The notes: a model not told the origin generated them from the sequence alone. Positions 1 through 7,765 are shown, numbered from the stretch's first letter. The stretch is 14,129 nt of DNA from CAZJYC01 sp964550165 (GCA_964550165.1 CAZJYC010000062.1:1-14129), one strand, 5' to 3'. Translations and numbers: made by a program.

Positions 1-1
1 G

Positions 2-1522
2 CTCTTTGTCCCAGGATGGCTCCTGGGCAATACCATCGAATTCCAGTTTCCAAGCTTGGAAACGCCTTATTACAGGATAAGCTTTGCGTTTGAGGTCAAA
101 AGAGCTGATACCTGGATCAAAGAAATTCAAATCAACAACAAAAAGCTCGACAGCTTTTTTGTCTTCAAACAGGGAAAAAGAGTGGACATGGCCAAAGCCC
201 TGGAAAAGGACATCTATAACGTTCAGCTCGACTATGCCTGGAAAAACAATACGCTCTATCACATAAGCCTTTTCTACCAGGAGCAAAAATCTCAAAGAAC
301 GAGAAAATTCGATCTCAGGGCAACTTCCCCGCAAACAGGAGGAATTCCTGCAGGCGAAGAGGGCTTCTACAAAGTTTATGTCGCTGAGGAAGGCATCGGA
401 CTCGAGAGAAAAGGAGAAATTTCCTACCTGACACTCACCGCAGCCAAAAAAGAGCTTGAGCACGAAAGCTTTACCATTCTCGATGGAAATTCTTCCCTGG
501 ACTATCAAATCCTGGACGTCAAAGAATCGACTCCTGTGGAGAAGGTTGCCAAAGACCATCCTGCAACTCTCACTTACAACATCGCCTTGCCGCTGAGCCT
601 CTCGCCCTATGAAAAGAAGATTCTCCTCGTTCTTAAGGGAAAAGAGGAAGCTGCTGAGTCAGGCGGTTTCGAAATCAGCGGTGAAGGCGTGGGCAAAATT
701 GTCAAAAATACAAGTATCTCCCTTGAATTTCATCCCAGAAGCGGGCAGATCAATATCATCGAATATTTCAAGGAGGGGATAAGGCTTCACAACGAGGAAG
801 GAGTGATCCACTGGAATCCTGGCTGTTTCATCCCGGGAATCGCCTGGGACCATTCCTTTAACTGGAACCCTCCTCCCAATTTCGAAGAGAATGTTGGCAG
901 ATTTCTCTACATCAATTCGAGACGCGGTCCCATGCAGACAATCAGAGATGTGACTCTCGAAGTCCGCTACACCCTCGAGGCGGATTCCCCCTATTTTATT
1001 TCTGAAACCAAGATGACTCTGGACAATGACCTCGGAGTTATCGCCTTAAGAAACGACGAAATGGTTCTCTATAAAAAATTGTTTGATATGCTGGCCTATA
1101 AAAACAAAAAAAACGAAGTCATCCAGATGCCGCTTAAAGAAAAGATTGACTATCCTGACGGGCTTGTCCATGTGGCTCCCGACGACCTGGATTGGGTTGG
1201 GCTTCTGAACACAGCCCAGAAATTCGGATTTTTCAGCCTGAGAATTAAATATATCAACAGCAACCTGAACGCTTCTGGAAACTGGCTCCATAAACCAGGA
1301 ACCTACTTCTATGCTCCTTCTGAAGGTAGATATGTCTACTGGGTCAGACCTCTTCTCTATACCTGGTCTGAGTACCCGACAAGGAACTTGCTGACGTTTG
1401 TCCCGCAAGGAAGCTCCTTCTATGAAAAAAATGCCTACATCCTTCTCCCTTTGACAGAGGACTTTGCGCAGAAGCTGGATACCCTGCTTAAAAAACTCAA
1501 AAATCCGATAAGGGTCTACTGA
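2..1522 (+). CDS. Unrecognised protein, 5' end cut by window (possible carbohydrate-active beta-sandwich protein)
   Basis: The reading frame is open from base 2, the first complete codon, through a TGA at 1520-1522. The gene therefore begins before the window, and 506 residues are visible. A TTG at 56 is only an internal codon. I do not recognise the family. The visible part is rich in alternating hydrophobic/aromatic stretches typical of beta-sandwiches, with Trp/Pro/Asn-rich segments (GIAWDHSFNWNPPPNF, at about residues 280-300 of the visible part) and a later LEVRYTLEADSPYF strand pair that resembles sugar-binding or mutarotase-like sandwiches. No membrane segment is visible. The stop lies 35 bases before the xylulokinase ATG on the same strand, so the two are probably co-transcribed, which suggests a role in sugar uptake or breakdown. 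The coding call is firm; any function is inference. Confidence 0.85.
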   Translation, partial: LFVPGWLLGNTIEFQFPSLETPYYRISFAFEVKRADTWIKEIQINNKKLDSFFVFKQGKRVDMAKALEKDIYNVQLDYAWKNNTLYHISLFYQEQKSQRTRKFDLRATSPQTGGIPAGEEGFYKVYVAEEGIGLERKGEISYLTLTAAKKELEHESFTILDGNSSLDYQILDVKESTPVEKVAKDHPATLTYNIALPLSLSPYEKKILLVLKGKEEAAESGGFEISGEGVGKIVKNTSISLEFHPRSGQINIIEYFKEGIRLHNEEGVIHWNPGCFIPGIAWDHSFNWNPPPNFEENVGRFLYINSRRGPMQTIRDVTLEVRYTLEADSPYFISETKMTLDNDLGVIALRNDEMVLYKKLFDMLAYKNKKNEVIQMPLKEKIDYPDGLVHVAPDDLDWVGLLNTAQKFGFFSLRIKYINSNLNASGNWLHKPGTYFYAPSEGRYVYWVRPLLYTWSEYPTRNLLTFVPQGSSFYEKNAYILLPLTEDFAQKLDTLLKKLKNPIRVY

Positions 1523-1557
1523 TTAAATTTGTGGATTCAAGGCGAGCCAGAAATCAA

Positions 1558-3069
1558 ATGTACGCCATAGGAATTGACTCGGGAACGCAGGGGACGAAAG
1601 CCCTGATTGTGGACCTTGAAGGTCATGTTCTCGGAAGAGGATTTCATCCCCATCGCCTCATCGAGGGCTTAAAGCCGGGAGACAGCGAACAGGACCCAAA
1701 AACCTGGATGGAGGCTCTGGAAAAGGCACTCAAAGAGGCGCTCAAGAAGGCCGGGATTGATCCCTCCAAGATTGTTTCGCTGGGAGTTTCAGGCCAGCAG
1801 CATGGATTTGTCCCTTTAGACAAAGATAGCTCGCCCATAAGGCCCGCCAAGCTCTGGAATGACACCTCGACCGTCGAAGAAACAGAAATGATAGTCGAAA
1901 AACTCGGGGGGCCAAAATCTTTTATTCAAAAGCTCGGCATTAACCTGGCTGTCGGCTTCACCGCCTCCAAGATTCTCTGGCTGAAGAGAAACGAACCGGA
2001 GAATTTCCGTAAGCTCAGAAAAGTCCTCCTTCCCCACAACTACATCAACTTATGCTTAACCGGCAAGCCGCAAATGGAATACGGCGATGCATCCGGAACA
2101 GGCCTGATGGAGACCCGAAATCGTCAATGGCACAAGGAGGCCATGAAAGCGATCGATTCTGAACTTGAAGAGAAATTTCCTCCTCTTTCCCGTCCGGCTG
2201 AGCCCGTGGGATACATCAGGGAGAATATTGCCAAGCGCTTCGGGATGGGAAAAGTCCTGGTCGCGAGCGGAGGCGGTGATAACATGATGGCCGCCGTCGG
2301 CACAGGGAATATCGAGCCGGGAATCTGCACGCTCAGCCTTGGGACTTCAGGGACAATCTATTCCTACTTTTCTGAGCCGTTCACAGATCCCGAGGGAGAG
2401 ATTGCCGCCTTTTGCGACAGCACAGGCGGATGGCTTCCCCTTCTCTGCACGATGAACGTCACCAACACCACCGAACTTCTCAAAGCACTTTTCCGTATTT
2501 CGAACGAAGAGCTGGAGAAGCTGGCTTCCACAGCTCCAGCCGGAGCTCGAAGCTTGATCTTCCTTCCTTTTATTGACGGCGAGAGGGTTCCAGTTTTGCC
2601 CTTCTCAAGCGGAGTCTTCTTCGGTCTGACCAGAAAGAATTTCAGCTCCTCTCACCTGTCAAGATCGATTCTGGAAGGAACGATACTCAACCTTGGCTAC
2701 GGCTTCTCGAGGATGATCTCCTTGGGTCTGAGACCTTCTCAAGTCAGAGCCACGGGCGGAGGAGCAAGAAGCAGGCTCTGGCTCCAGATTGCAGCCGACA
2801 TACTGAAAACGCCGGTTGTGACTTTAAAAGAACACGAGGCAGCTGCTTTTGGCGCAGCCATTCAATCTCTGTGGAACTTTTTTCTGGCAAATGGTGAAAA
2901 AGTCGAAATCAAAGACATCTGCCAAAAAATGGTCAAGCTGGAAGAGCTACAGGTGGAGCCAGACGATAAAAATTTCATTCTTTATGAAGGGCTTCAGGAG
3001 AGGTTCAACTCCCTTTGGAAAACCCTGAGTGAGGAGTTTAAAGCTCACAGAAAGCCAGCAAGTCCGTAA
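1558..3069 (+). CDS. xylB: Xylulokinase (FGGY carbohydrate kinase)
   Basis: This enzyme phosphorylates D-xylulose with ATP to xylulose 5-phosphate, which feeds the pentose phosphate pathway in the cytoplasm. The 503-residue length matches the family. The N-terminal actin-like ATPase fold opens with GIDSGTQGTK (residues 5-14). The sugar-side motif SGQQHG (78-83) and FTASKILW (134-141) match E. coli XylB QMHG and FTAPKLLW. GGGDN gives the catalytic base Asp241, the equivalent of Asp233 in E. coli. The second domain shows LGTSGT, GERVPV and the adenine-site GGGARS. I chose ATG 1558 over GTG 1531 because the usual xylulokinase N-terminus begins just before GIDxGT and nothing resembling an SD precedes 1531; the site before 1558 is also weak. 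It follows the unknown gene by 35 bases and converges on the glutamine synthetase gene, 32 bases away. No xylose isomerase gene is in view, so a related ketose substrate is possible. Confidence 0.9.
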   Translation: MYAIGIDSGTQGTKALIVDLEGHVLGRGFHPHRLIEGLKPGDSEQDPKTWMEALEKALKEALKKAGIDPSKIVSLGVSGQQHGFVPLDKDSSPIRPAKLWNDTSTVEETEMIVEKLGGPKSFIQKLGINLAVGFTASKILWLKRNEPENFRKLRKVLLPHNYINLCLTGKPQMEYGDASGTGLMETRNRQWHKEAMKAIDSELEEKFPPLSRPAEPVGYIRENIAKRFGMGKVLVASGGGDNMMAAVGTGNIEPGICTLSLGTSGTIYSYFSEPFTDPEGEIAAFCDSTGGWLPLLCTMNVTNTTELLKALFRISNEELEKLASTAPAGARSLIFLPFIDGERVPVLPFSSGVFFGLTRKNFSSSHLSRSILEGTILNLGYGFSRMISLGLRPSQVRATGGGARSRLWLQIAADILKTPVVTLKEHEAAAFGAAIQSLWNFFLANGEKVEIKDICQKMVKLEELQVEPDDKNFILYEGLQERFNSLWKTLSEEFKAHRKPASP

Positions 3070-3101
3070 TCCCAGAATTTTTTGAACAGGTCATCTCGGT
3101 G

Positions 3102-4643
3102 CTAATGACGGTGCAAATCTTTATGCAGGACTCTCCGCACCTGCCGCAGGCGGACCTTCCCGGATAAACTGTCCAATCTTTTTTGCTGCCGCTCATCGTT
3201 CTCAGCTTTCAGAAGTCTGGCCACGTACTCGATGACACCAGCAGGAAAGACACCGCTTCTCTCATAGAGGTTTCGCTTCTTCAGCAGAACTCGGCTTGAT
3301 CCCGCACAACTCGCTGGCAGTGCCGGAAAGGTCTTGAGGAGCTTTCTATCCGAAAAAATATTCGCCCTGGCATAGAGCTTCTTGGCCAGAGCTGAAGACC
3401 TGTTTTCCCGGAGACCCCATTCTGCGGCCATGACAACTCCTGCCAGCAGCAGATGAACCAGCGCGCTCCCGTCGGGCGTGCGCAATTCAACGGTTTGACG
3501 GCTTTCCGAGTCCTCAATCTCTGTCTGTTCATAGGGATTGATGACATTGGTCAGATGGCGCATCTTTGACCAGGCCAGAGGAACGCGGATCAGGGCATTG
3601 CGGTTTAGATCACTCCAGCAGATGCGCGTTGGCGCCTCCTGCCCCGGCACGAGCCTCAAGTAAGATGAGGAAACAGTGTTTCCAAAAGCAGTTAAAGAAT
3701 CTGCATATTCACACAGACCGCTGATAAGGCAGAGGGCGTGTTCTGACAAACGGCCATCCTGACTCGTCATGATGTTTTTATTATTTTTCTTCAGCTCCAG
3801 ATGAAAATGAAGTCCGTTTCCCGCCACTCCCTCCTCCAGCTTGGGCGTGAAGGTGGTAACACAGCCAAAGCGGTAAGCCACGTTGCGAATCAGCCAGCGG
3901 GCAAGCACCAGAGCATCGGCCATCTCTTCCACAGGCTTGGACAGGAATTCCATCTCGAGCTGTTCAGCTCTTTTTCCCGCAATCTCAGCAACCTCGCTCT
4001 GAATGGTGTCGATGGAACCGTTTTCGCTGTGAGCATATTTTACAGAGCTTGTGATCCGGGTCAGAAGACGGACAATCTCCTCAAGAATTTCGCCGCTTTT
4101 TATGAAAGGAGCTGCTTCTTGATATCCTTTTTGATTATGGAGCGGAAAAATATTTTTCTCTTTCTCACTGATAACGAAAAACTCAAGTTCACCCAAGGCA
4201 TAAAGCTCTAAGCCTGTGTTCTTTCCGAAAAGCTCGACAGCCTTTTTCAAAATGTTATCCAGAGCAAACGGTGCACGCTCTCCCTCTTTGGTCAAATACC
4301 GGCAGATAAAATCCAGACTGCTTTGGTCAAAGGGATTGAGAAACGCTGTTCTGTAATCGGGAACGACGTAGAGATCCGAGAGAGAGGGATCGACCATCCC
4401 TTTAAACAGGGAGGATCCATCCACCCTTTCTCCTTCGGCAAGAATGGATTCCGCCTGCCTGCGGCTGGCCACAGGCAATTTCAATTCTTTGAGCTTTCCG
4501 TCCAGAGCTGTGTAATGGAAGGTGATGCGCTCAATACTTTTCTGTTCGATGACATTGAGGAAATCCTCCCTTCGAAAATCCCGGGATGGCTTATCCAGGA
4601 TGACGGCCAGAGGATTGGCCAGGGCATAATCATTATCTGACAT
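3102..4643 (-). CDS. Glutamine synthetase family protein
   Basis: This is probably an ATP-dependent glutamate-ammonia ligase or a related gamma-glutamyl ligase of the GS catalytic superfamily, in the cytoplasm. The protein has 513 residues. The N-terminal beta-grasp part is about 1-110, with GERVDGSSLFKG and SDLYVVPD (71-96). The catalytic part carries metal ligands Glu152/Glu154 in GELEFF, Glu207 and Glu217, NGLHFH with His279/His281, SYLRLVPG with Arg330 and the flap Glu336, NRNALIRVP with Arg348, and VELRTPD with Glu387. The two Glu ligands 207 and 217 are ten apart, against eight in Salmonella GlnA, so there is a small insertion. The C-terminus departs from type I GlnA, with no clear Tyr adenylylation context. 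An in-frame ATG lies 27 bases upstream at 4670, but AGGAG sits nine bases before 4643 and the promoter's predicted start site is near 4683. The true substrate (glutamate or another acid) is not fixed by sequence. Confidence 0.88.
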   Translation of the reverse strand: MSDNDYALANPLAVILDKPSRDFRREDFLNVIEQKSIERITFHYTALDGKLKELKLPVASRRQAESILAEGERVDGSSLFKGMVDPSLSDLYVVPDYRTAFLNPFDQSSLDFICRYLTKEGERAPFALDNILKKAVELFGKNTGLELYALGELEFFVISEKEKNIFPLHNQKGYQEAAPFIKSGEILEEIVRLLTRITSSVKYAHSENGSIDTIQSEVAEIAGKRAEQLEMEFLSKPVEEMADALVLARWLIRNVAYRFGCVTTFTPKLEEGVAGNGLHFHLELKKNNKNIMTSQDGRLSEHALCLISGLCEYADSLTAFGNTVSSSYLRLVPGQEAPTRICWSDLNRNALIRVPLAWSKMRHLTNVINPYEQTEIEDSESRQTVELRTPDGSALVHLLLAGVVMAAEWGLRENRSSALAKKLYARANIFSDRKLLKTFPALPASCAGSSRVLLKKRNLYERSGVFPAGVIEYVARLLKAENDERQQKRLDSLSGKVRLRQVRRVLHKDLHRH

Positions 4644-4651
4644 AAGTCCAT

Positions 4652-4659
4652 TCTCCTTT
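4652..4659 (-). promoter_or_regulatory. Ribosome binding site deciding the GS start
   Basis: On the minus strand the bases read AAAGGAGA, with AGGAG ending nine bases before ATG 4643. No such site precedes the in-frame ATG at 4670, so the shorter protein is preferred. Confidence 0.75.
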
Positions 4660-4689
4660 GATGAATTCATCTATTATGAAGGAATAATC

Positions 4690-4718
4690 ATTCTACGAAA
4701 AAACATATTTTCTGGCAA
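4690..4718 (-). promoter_or_regulatory. Sigma-70-type promoter for the glutamine synthetase gene
   Basis: Minus strand: TTGCCA (4713-4718), a 17-base spacer, then TAGAAT (4690-4695). Transcription would start near 4683, giving a leader of about 40 bases before ATG 4643. The gene can therefore be expressed apart from the dehydrogenase gene upstream. This is seen by eye only; no start-site data exist. Confidence 0.55.
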
Positions 4719-4797
4719 TAAGACTGAGACCCAAGATAGCATCTGTATTTTCCTGAAAAGACCATTTAGGAAAAAACTTTTCTCCAAGCAGATTTTT

Positions 4798-4805
4798 GGG
4801 GGGGG
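4798..4805. repeat. Homopolymeric G8 tract
   Basis: Eight consecutive G (C on the minus strand) lie seven bases beyond the TAA stop of the dehydrogenase gene. The tract is non-coding, so slippage would not change a protein. It may be hypervariable or a sequencing weak point. Confidence 0.6.
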
Positions 4806-4812
4806 AAAGTCT

Positions 4813-5976
4813 TTAGCCGTCAGAAAATATTCTATGGCTCACCGAGACACCGCGCTCTCTCATGGCATCCAGGAAAGGATCGAAGAGCTCAGCCTCAAAA
4901 ACTTCTTCAGGAAAGAGGCTCCCCCTCATGGTGATTTTTCCAGAAGCAATCATTTGAGCGGCAATGGAGGCGGGAAAGCTCGTTGTCCTGGCCATGGAGG
5001 TGAAGCGCTTTTTGGAATCATAAAAATCTGCCATTTCAAAGATATGGATTTCTGGCTTCCCGGATTTCTCCCCAGTAACTATGATCCTGAGCAGGGTCAC
5101 ATCCTGCTCTTTCCCCAGCTTCATCCTGGAATCGAGGAGCGCTTCCAAAACCTGCCGGGGAACAACCCGCAGATTCTTCAACCGAACCGGCCTCCGGGCA
5201 AAGAGTCCGCAAGACTTCAAGGTCTTAATCCCCTGCGCATGGCCCTTATGACGGACTGTTTTTTCTGCGAGCTCGTCCCTGATTTTCCCTTTCATTGTAT
5301 AGAGCAGAGAATTCAAGCCGTCGGTGTAAAAGCATTCCATCTCAGGAAAGCGAGGAGCAAAGCTGATGGACTCAACTCCAGATAGAGGCTGAACTTTCTT
5401 TATCTTCCCTTTTTTGAGAATTAAAGCCTCTCGCTGATAAAAATCGAGGAGGCTCTCCACAGCATAGACAATCCTGTAATTCAGAGGCGGCCCGGGATAG
5501 ATAGGATTGCCGCCAACATAAATCATGGCTTTTTCCGTCTCATCCAGAAGATGAACAGCCCTCCCCACGCAAACGTTGGTGATGCCCGGAGAAACGCCGA
5601 GACCGGAAATGAGAGTTATTTTTTTCTTCTTGGCTTCGGCATCGTATTTCAGACGCTCCAAAGGCCTCTCCCCCACCAAATCCACAAAATGAACGCCTTT
5701 GCGAACCGCCGTATTCAGCGCCAAGAGGCTGTGCCTATGGAGAAGAGCGGATAAAGCCACGTCCTGATCCTCAAAAATTTCCACTCTGTGCTTTTCGTCC
5801 TCCATATCCCTTTGAAGCACGACGAGCCTTCTGCTTTGGATGAACTTTCTGGCTTTGTTCAGCTGCTCTGAACTGATATCAACAACGGTCACCTTATTCT
5901 GGCTTTCAGACTCAACCAGGTCTTTGGCCAGAACGATTCCCATCTTTCCTGCGCCCAGGACAAGAAATTTTTTCAC
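4813..5976 (-). CDS. Lysine 6-dehydrogenase / saccharopine dehydrogenase-like oxidoreductase
   Basis: The enzyme probably carries out NAD(P)-dependent oxidation at the epsilon-amino group of lysine (releasing ammonia) or of a lysine conjugate. The N-terminal Rossmann fold has LGAGKMG (residues 7-13) with acidic Asp33 after strand 2. The middle contains GLGVSPGITN (125-134), then YVGGNPIYPGPPLNY (153-167) and ESLLDFY (174-180). The C-terminus has SMARTTSFPASIAAQM (327-342). Length (387) and these blocks resemble, from memory, Geobacillus lysine 6-dehydrogenase (about 385 residues) more than bifunctional or yeast saccharopine dehydrogenases. The start is GTG 5974-5976, with AGGA six bases upstream. 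It is followed 169 bases later on the same strand by the glutamine synthetase gene, which suggests a linked nitrogen role. The family assignment is firm; the exact substrate is inferred. Confidence 0.85.
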   Translation of the reverse strand: MKKFLVLGAGKMGIVLAKDLVESESQNKVTVVDISSEQLNKARKFIQSRRLVVLQRDMEDEKHRVEIFEDQDVALSALLHRHSLLALNTAVRKGVHFVDLVGERPLERLKYDAEAKKKKITLISGLGVSPGITNVCVGRAVHLLDETEKAMIYVGGNPIYPGPPLNYRIVYAVESLLDFYQREALILKKGKIKKVQPLSGVESISFAPRFPEMECFYTDGLNSLLYTMKGKIRDELAEKTVRHKGHAQGIKTLKSCGLFARRPVRLKNLRVVPRQVLEALLDSRMKLGKEQDVTLLRIIVTGEKSGKPEIHIFEMADFYDSKKRFTSMARTTSFPASIAAQMIASGKITMRGSLFPEEVFEAELFDPFLDAMRERGVSVSHRIFSDG

Positions 5977-6155
5977 TAGAGATCCTGATCCTTTTCAACG
6001 TTTGGAAAAAATTGGTGACTCATCTCTCTTCAAACAAATATACATTCCAGGTTTTAACATTCTATCTTTTAAGCCAATTTAAGTCATTCTACGTTAACAA
6101 GCTTAAAAACGAAATCCTATCTTACTATGGATGACTCCCTTAGTCTAAGCTCTTT

Positions 6156-6216
6156 CTTTTCTCAGGAGCATTCATGAATCCCGGACATAAAGGATCAGGC
6201 TGGCTGCTGAGAAAAG
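6156..6216. repeat. Imperfect inverted repeat (hairpin) in the divergent spacer
   Basis: CTTTTCTCAG at 6156-6165 pairs perfectly with CTGAGAAAAG at 6207-6216. The stem continues, after a G-G mismatch, with AGC (6167-6169) against GCT (6203-6205). The loop is 33 bases. It could be an RNA hairpin or a protein-binding dyad. No T-tract follows on either strand, so it does not look like a classic terminator. Confidence 0.55.
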
Positions 6217-6315
6217 CAATTAAAGCCGGCCTGTTTTCGAAACATATGGCCTGATTTTGAACCCGAACTTCTATTGCGAAAAGACAATTCTCTCTTTTAT
6301 CTCCGTCGTCTCGGA

Positions 6316-6339
6316 ATACCTCCCTGTTTGAGGTATAAT
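6316..6339 (+). promoter_or_regulatory. -10 box with overlapping operator-like dyad, hydrolase gene
   Basis: TATAAT at 6334-6339 would start transcription near 6346, about 30 bases before ATG 6377. Overlapping it is a perfect dyad, ATACCTC (6316-6322), seven bases, GAGGTAT (6330-6336). A repressor bound there would block the promoter. The -35 region is poor, so the box may need an activator or may be coincidental. Confidence 0.4.
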
Positions 6340-6376
6340 GTTGCGATAAGATGAACACTCTTGGGTCTATTCTTCT

Positions 6377-7138
6377 ATGAAACAAAAACTGTTTTTCAAA
6401 AATACCAAGGGAAACAGGCTCTGCGGGGTACTCTCCAACCCGACATCCAAAAAAACGAAACCCGTCCTAATTCTCTGCCATGGATTCACCACCAGCAAAG
6501 AGGGAACGACTTATCAGAGGCTGGAAGAAATGCTCAACAAGTACGAAATCACCACGTTCCGTTTTGATTTCTTCGGTCACGGAGAGAGCGAAGGAAATTT
6601 CGAAGAGATCACAACCTCTGAAGCTATCGATGATATTCTGAATGCGCTCGAGCTTTTGAAAGATTTGGGATACAAAAAAATCGGGCTTGTTGGCTCAAGT
6701 TTCGGCGGACTGGCCAGCCTCATCGCAGCTTCAAAAACTGAAGATCTCCAGCTTTTAGCCCTGAAATCTCCGGTCTCAGATTATTCGGATCTCATCATCG
6801 CCCGGCAGGGCAAGAAAGATATTGAAGAATGGAAAAAAAGAGGATTTATCGACTTTACCGGTGCTGGTGGGAAAAAGCTTAAATTAAATTATTCCTTCTA
6901 TGCAGATGCAAAAAGGATTAACGGCTATCAAGCTGCACGAAAGATCAAAATTCCCGTGCTGATTGTCCATGGCCATCTTGACGAAACCGTGCCCACCGAC
7001 CAGAGCCGAAGGACAGCCCATCTCATCGCAAACTGCAGACTGGAGATCATCTCAGGCGCTGATCACAGATACACCAAACCCGAAGACTTTGAAAGGATGC
7101 TCGAATTGATCTCTGACTTCATCCTTCAGAATATTTAG
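6377..7138 (+). CDS. Alpha/beta hydrolase (esterase/acyl-hydrolase type)
   Basis: A cytoplasmic serine hydrolase of 253 residues; the sequence suggests an esterase of the cinnamoyl/feruloyl-esterase-like group, but the substrate is unknown. The oxyanion-hole motif is HGF (residues 35-37). The nucleophile elbow is GSSFG with Ser108, the acid is Asp202 in HGHLDETVP, and the base is His230 in GADHRY. A small cap insertion (about 132-180) lies between strand 6 and the acid residue. No signal peptide is visible. The frame has a TAA at 6347 and no other start before ATG 6377. No SD sequence precedes the ATG, so translation may depend on the short leader. The hemerythrin gene follows after 81 bases but has its own promoter. 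The nearby dehydrogenase gene is divergent. Confidence 0.88.
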   Translation: MKQKLFFKNTKGNRLCGVLSNPTSKKTKPVLILCHGFTTSKEGTTYQRLEEMLNKYEITTFRFDFFGHGESEGNFEEITTSEAIDDILNALELLKDLGYKKIGLVGSSFGGLASLIAASKTEDLQLLALKSPVSDYSDLIIARQGKKDIEEWKKRGFIDFTGAGGKKLKLNYSFYADAKRINGYQAARKIKIPVLIVHGHLDETVPTDQSRRTAHLIANCRLEIISGADHRYTKPEDFERMLELISDFILQNI

Positions 7139-7160
7139 AAGCCGATTGATCGGAAATATT

Positions 7161-7189
7161 TTGACTGCTCTGCTTTTCCGTGTTAAAAG
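7161..7189 (+). promoter_or_regulatory. Promoter for the hemerythrin gene
   Basis: TTGACT (7161-7166), a 17-base spacer, then TAAAAG (7184-7189), preceded by TGT as in an extended -10. The start site would fall near 7196, only a few bases before the SD site. Confidence 0.5.
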
Positions 7190-7203
7190 AATTCCATCTC
7201 ATT

Positions 7204-7210
7204 GAGGAGG
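7204..7210 (+). promoter_or_regulatory. Ribosome binding site deciding the hemerythrin start
   Basis: GAGGAGG lies nine bases before ATG 7220. The longer frame from TTG 7202 would place this SD inside the gene, so 7220 is the start. Confidence 0.85.
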
Positions 7211-7219
7211 TTTTTAACC

Positions 7220-7765
7220 ATGGTTATGCTTATAGGACCTTTAATGACGGAACATCGACTTATTGAGCGTATGATTGGGTTAATGGAAAAGGAACTAGAG
7301 AAAATAAGAAGAGAAAAAAGAGCGAATTTTGAATTTATAGAGATTGCCGTTGATTTTATCCGGACTTATGCCGACAGACTGCATCATGGAAAGGAAGAGA
7401 ACATAATGTTTCGAGATCTCAAAGCCAAGAAGCTCGAAAAACAGCACAGGAAAACGATGGAAGAGTTGATTGAAGAACACCGTTGGGGGAGAGAAAAGGT
7501 GAAAGAACTGGTGGAAGCTAACAAAAATCATCAACAAGGAGATGAAAATGCGATAGAGGCAATCTCAAGATGTCTGGAGGATTTAATTCAGTTTTATCCC
7601 CGACATATAGAAAAAGAGGATAAGCATTTTTTCATTCCGGTCATGAAATATTTTAGCCAGTCGGAACAAGAATCCATGTTAGAGGAAGAATGGGAATTCG
7701 ACCGAAATTTTATCCATGAAATATATAAAGAGAAAGTTGACGAGATAAAAAAAAGTTTTGACTAA
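7220..7765 (+). CDS. Hemerythrin domain-containing protein
   Basis: A 181-residue, all-helical, cytoplasmic protein expected to bind a non-haem di-iron centre and so sense or store O2, or act in oxidative or nitrosative stress or iron handling. Candidate ligands are His12 (TEHRL), His55/His56 with Glu59/Glu60 in HHGKEE, His87 in EEHRWG, and His129 with Glu133 in HIEKED. These follow the H...HxxxE...H...HxxxE order of the hemerythrin-like family. A further His136 lies nearby. There is no fused sensor or transmembrane domain. The gene is AT-richer than its neighbours (about 40% GC in lines I counted, against roughly 50% around it) and has its own strong SD and promoter, which might reflect later acquisition. 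The exact role is open. Confidence 0.88.
   Translation: MVMLIGPLMTEHRLIERMIGLMEKELEKIRREKRANFEFIEIAVDFIRTYADRLHHGKEENIMFRDLKAKKLEKQHRKTMEELIEEHRWGREKVKELVEANKNHQQGDENAIEAISRCLEDLIQFYPRHIEKEDKHFFIPVMKYFSQSEQESMLEEEWEFDRNFIHEIYKEKVDEIKKSFD

Larger units (their letters stand above)
5977..6376. other. Divergent intergenic region between dehydrogenase and hydrolase genes
   Basis: These 400 bases hold no convincing gene. They carry a long imperfect inverted repeat at 6156-6216, and a 7-bp dyad overlapping a TATAAT box at 6316-6339. On the minus strand a TAGAAT-like box could serve the dehydrogenase gene, but I see no good -35 element for it. Confidence 0.6.

Noticed and set aside
56..1522. TTG at 56 as the start of the first gene
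   Set aside because: The frame is open back to base 2 with protein-like sequence, so the gene starts outside the window.
4748..4774. Hairpin TTTTCCT/AGGAAAA between dehydrogenase and GS genes
   Set aside because: The 7-bp stem is AT-rich and has no T-run after it on the minus strand, so it is not supportable as a terminator.
6140..6385. Minus-strand 81-codon frame in the divergent spacer
   Set aside because: It overlaps the hydrolase start and both dyads, has no SD, and its sequence has no protein-like hydrophobic pattern.
7141..7164. CCGAT/ATCGG hairpin followed by a short T-run after the hydrolase gene
   Set aside because: The stem is only 4-5 bp with almost no loop; it overlaps the hemerythrin promoter and is too weak to call a terminator.
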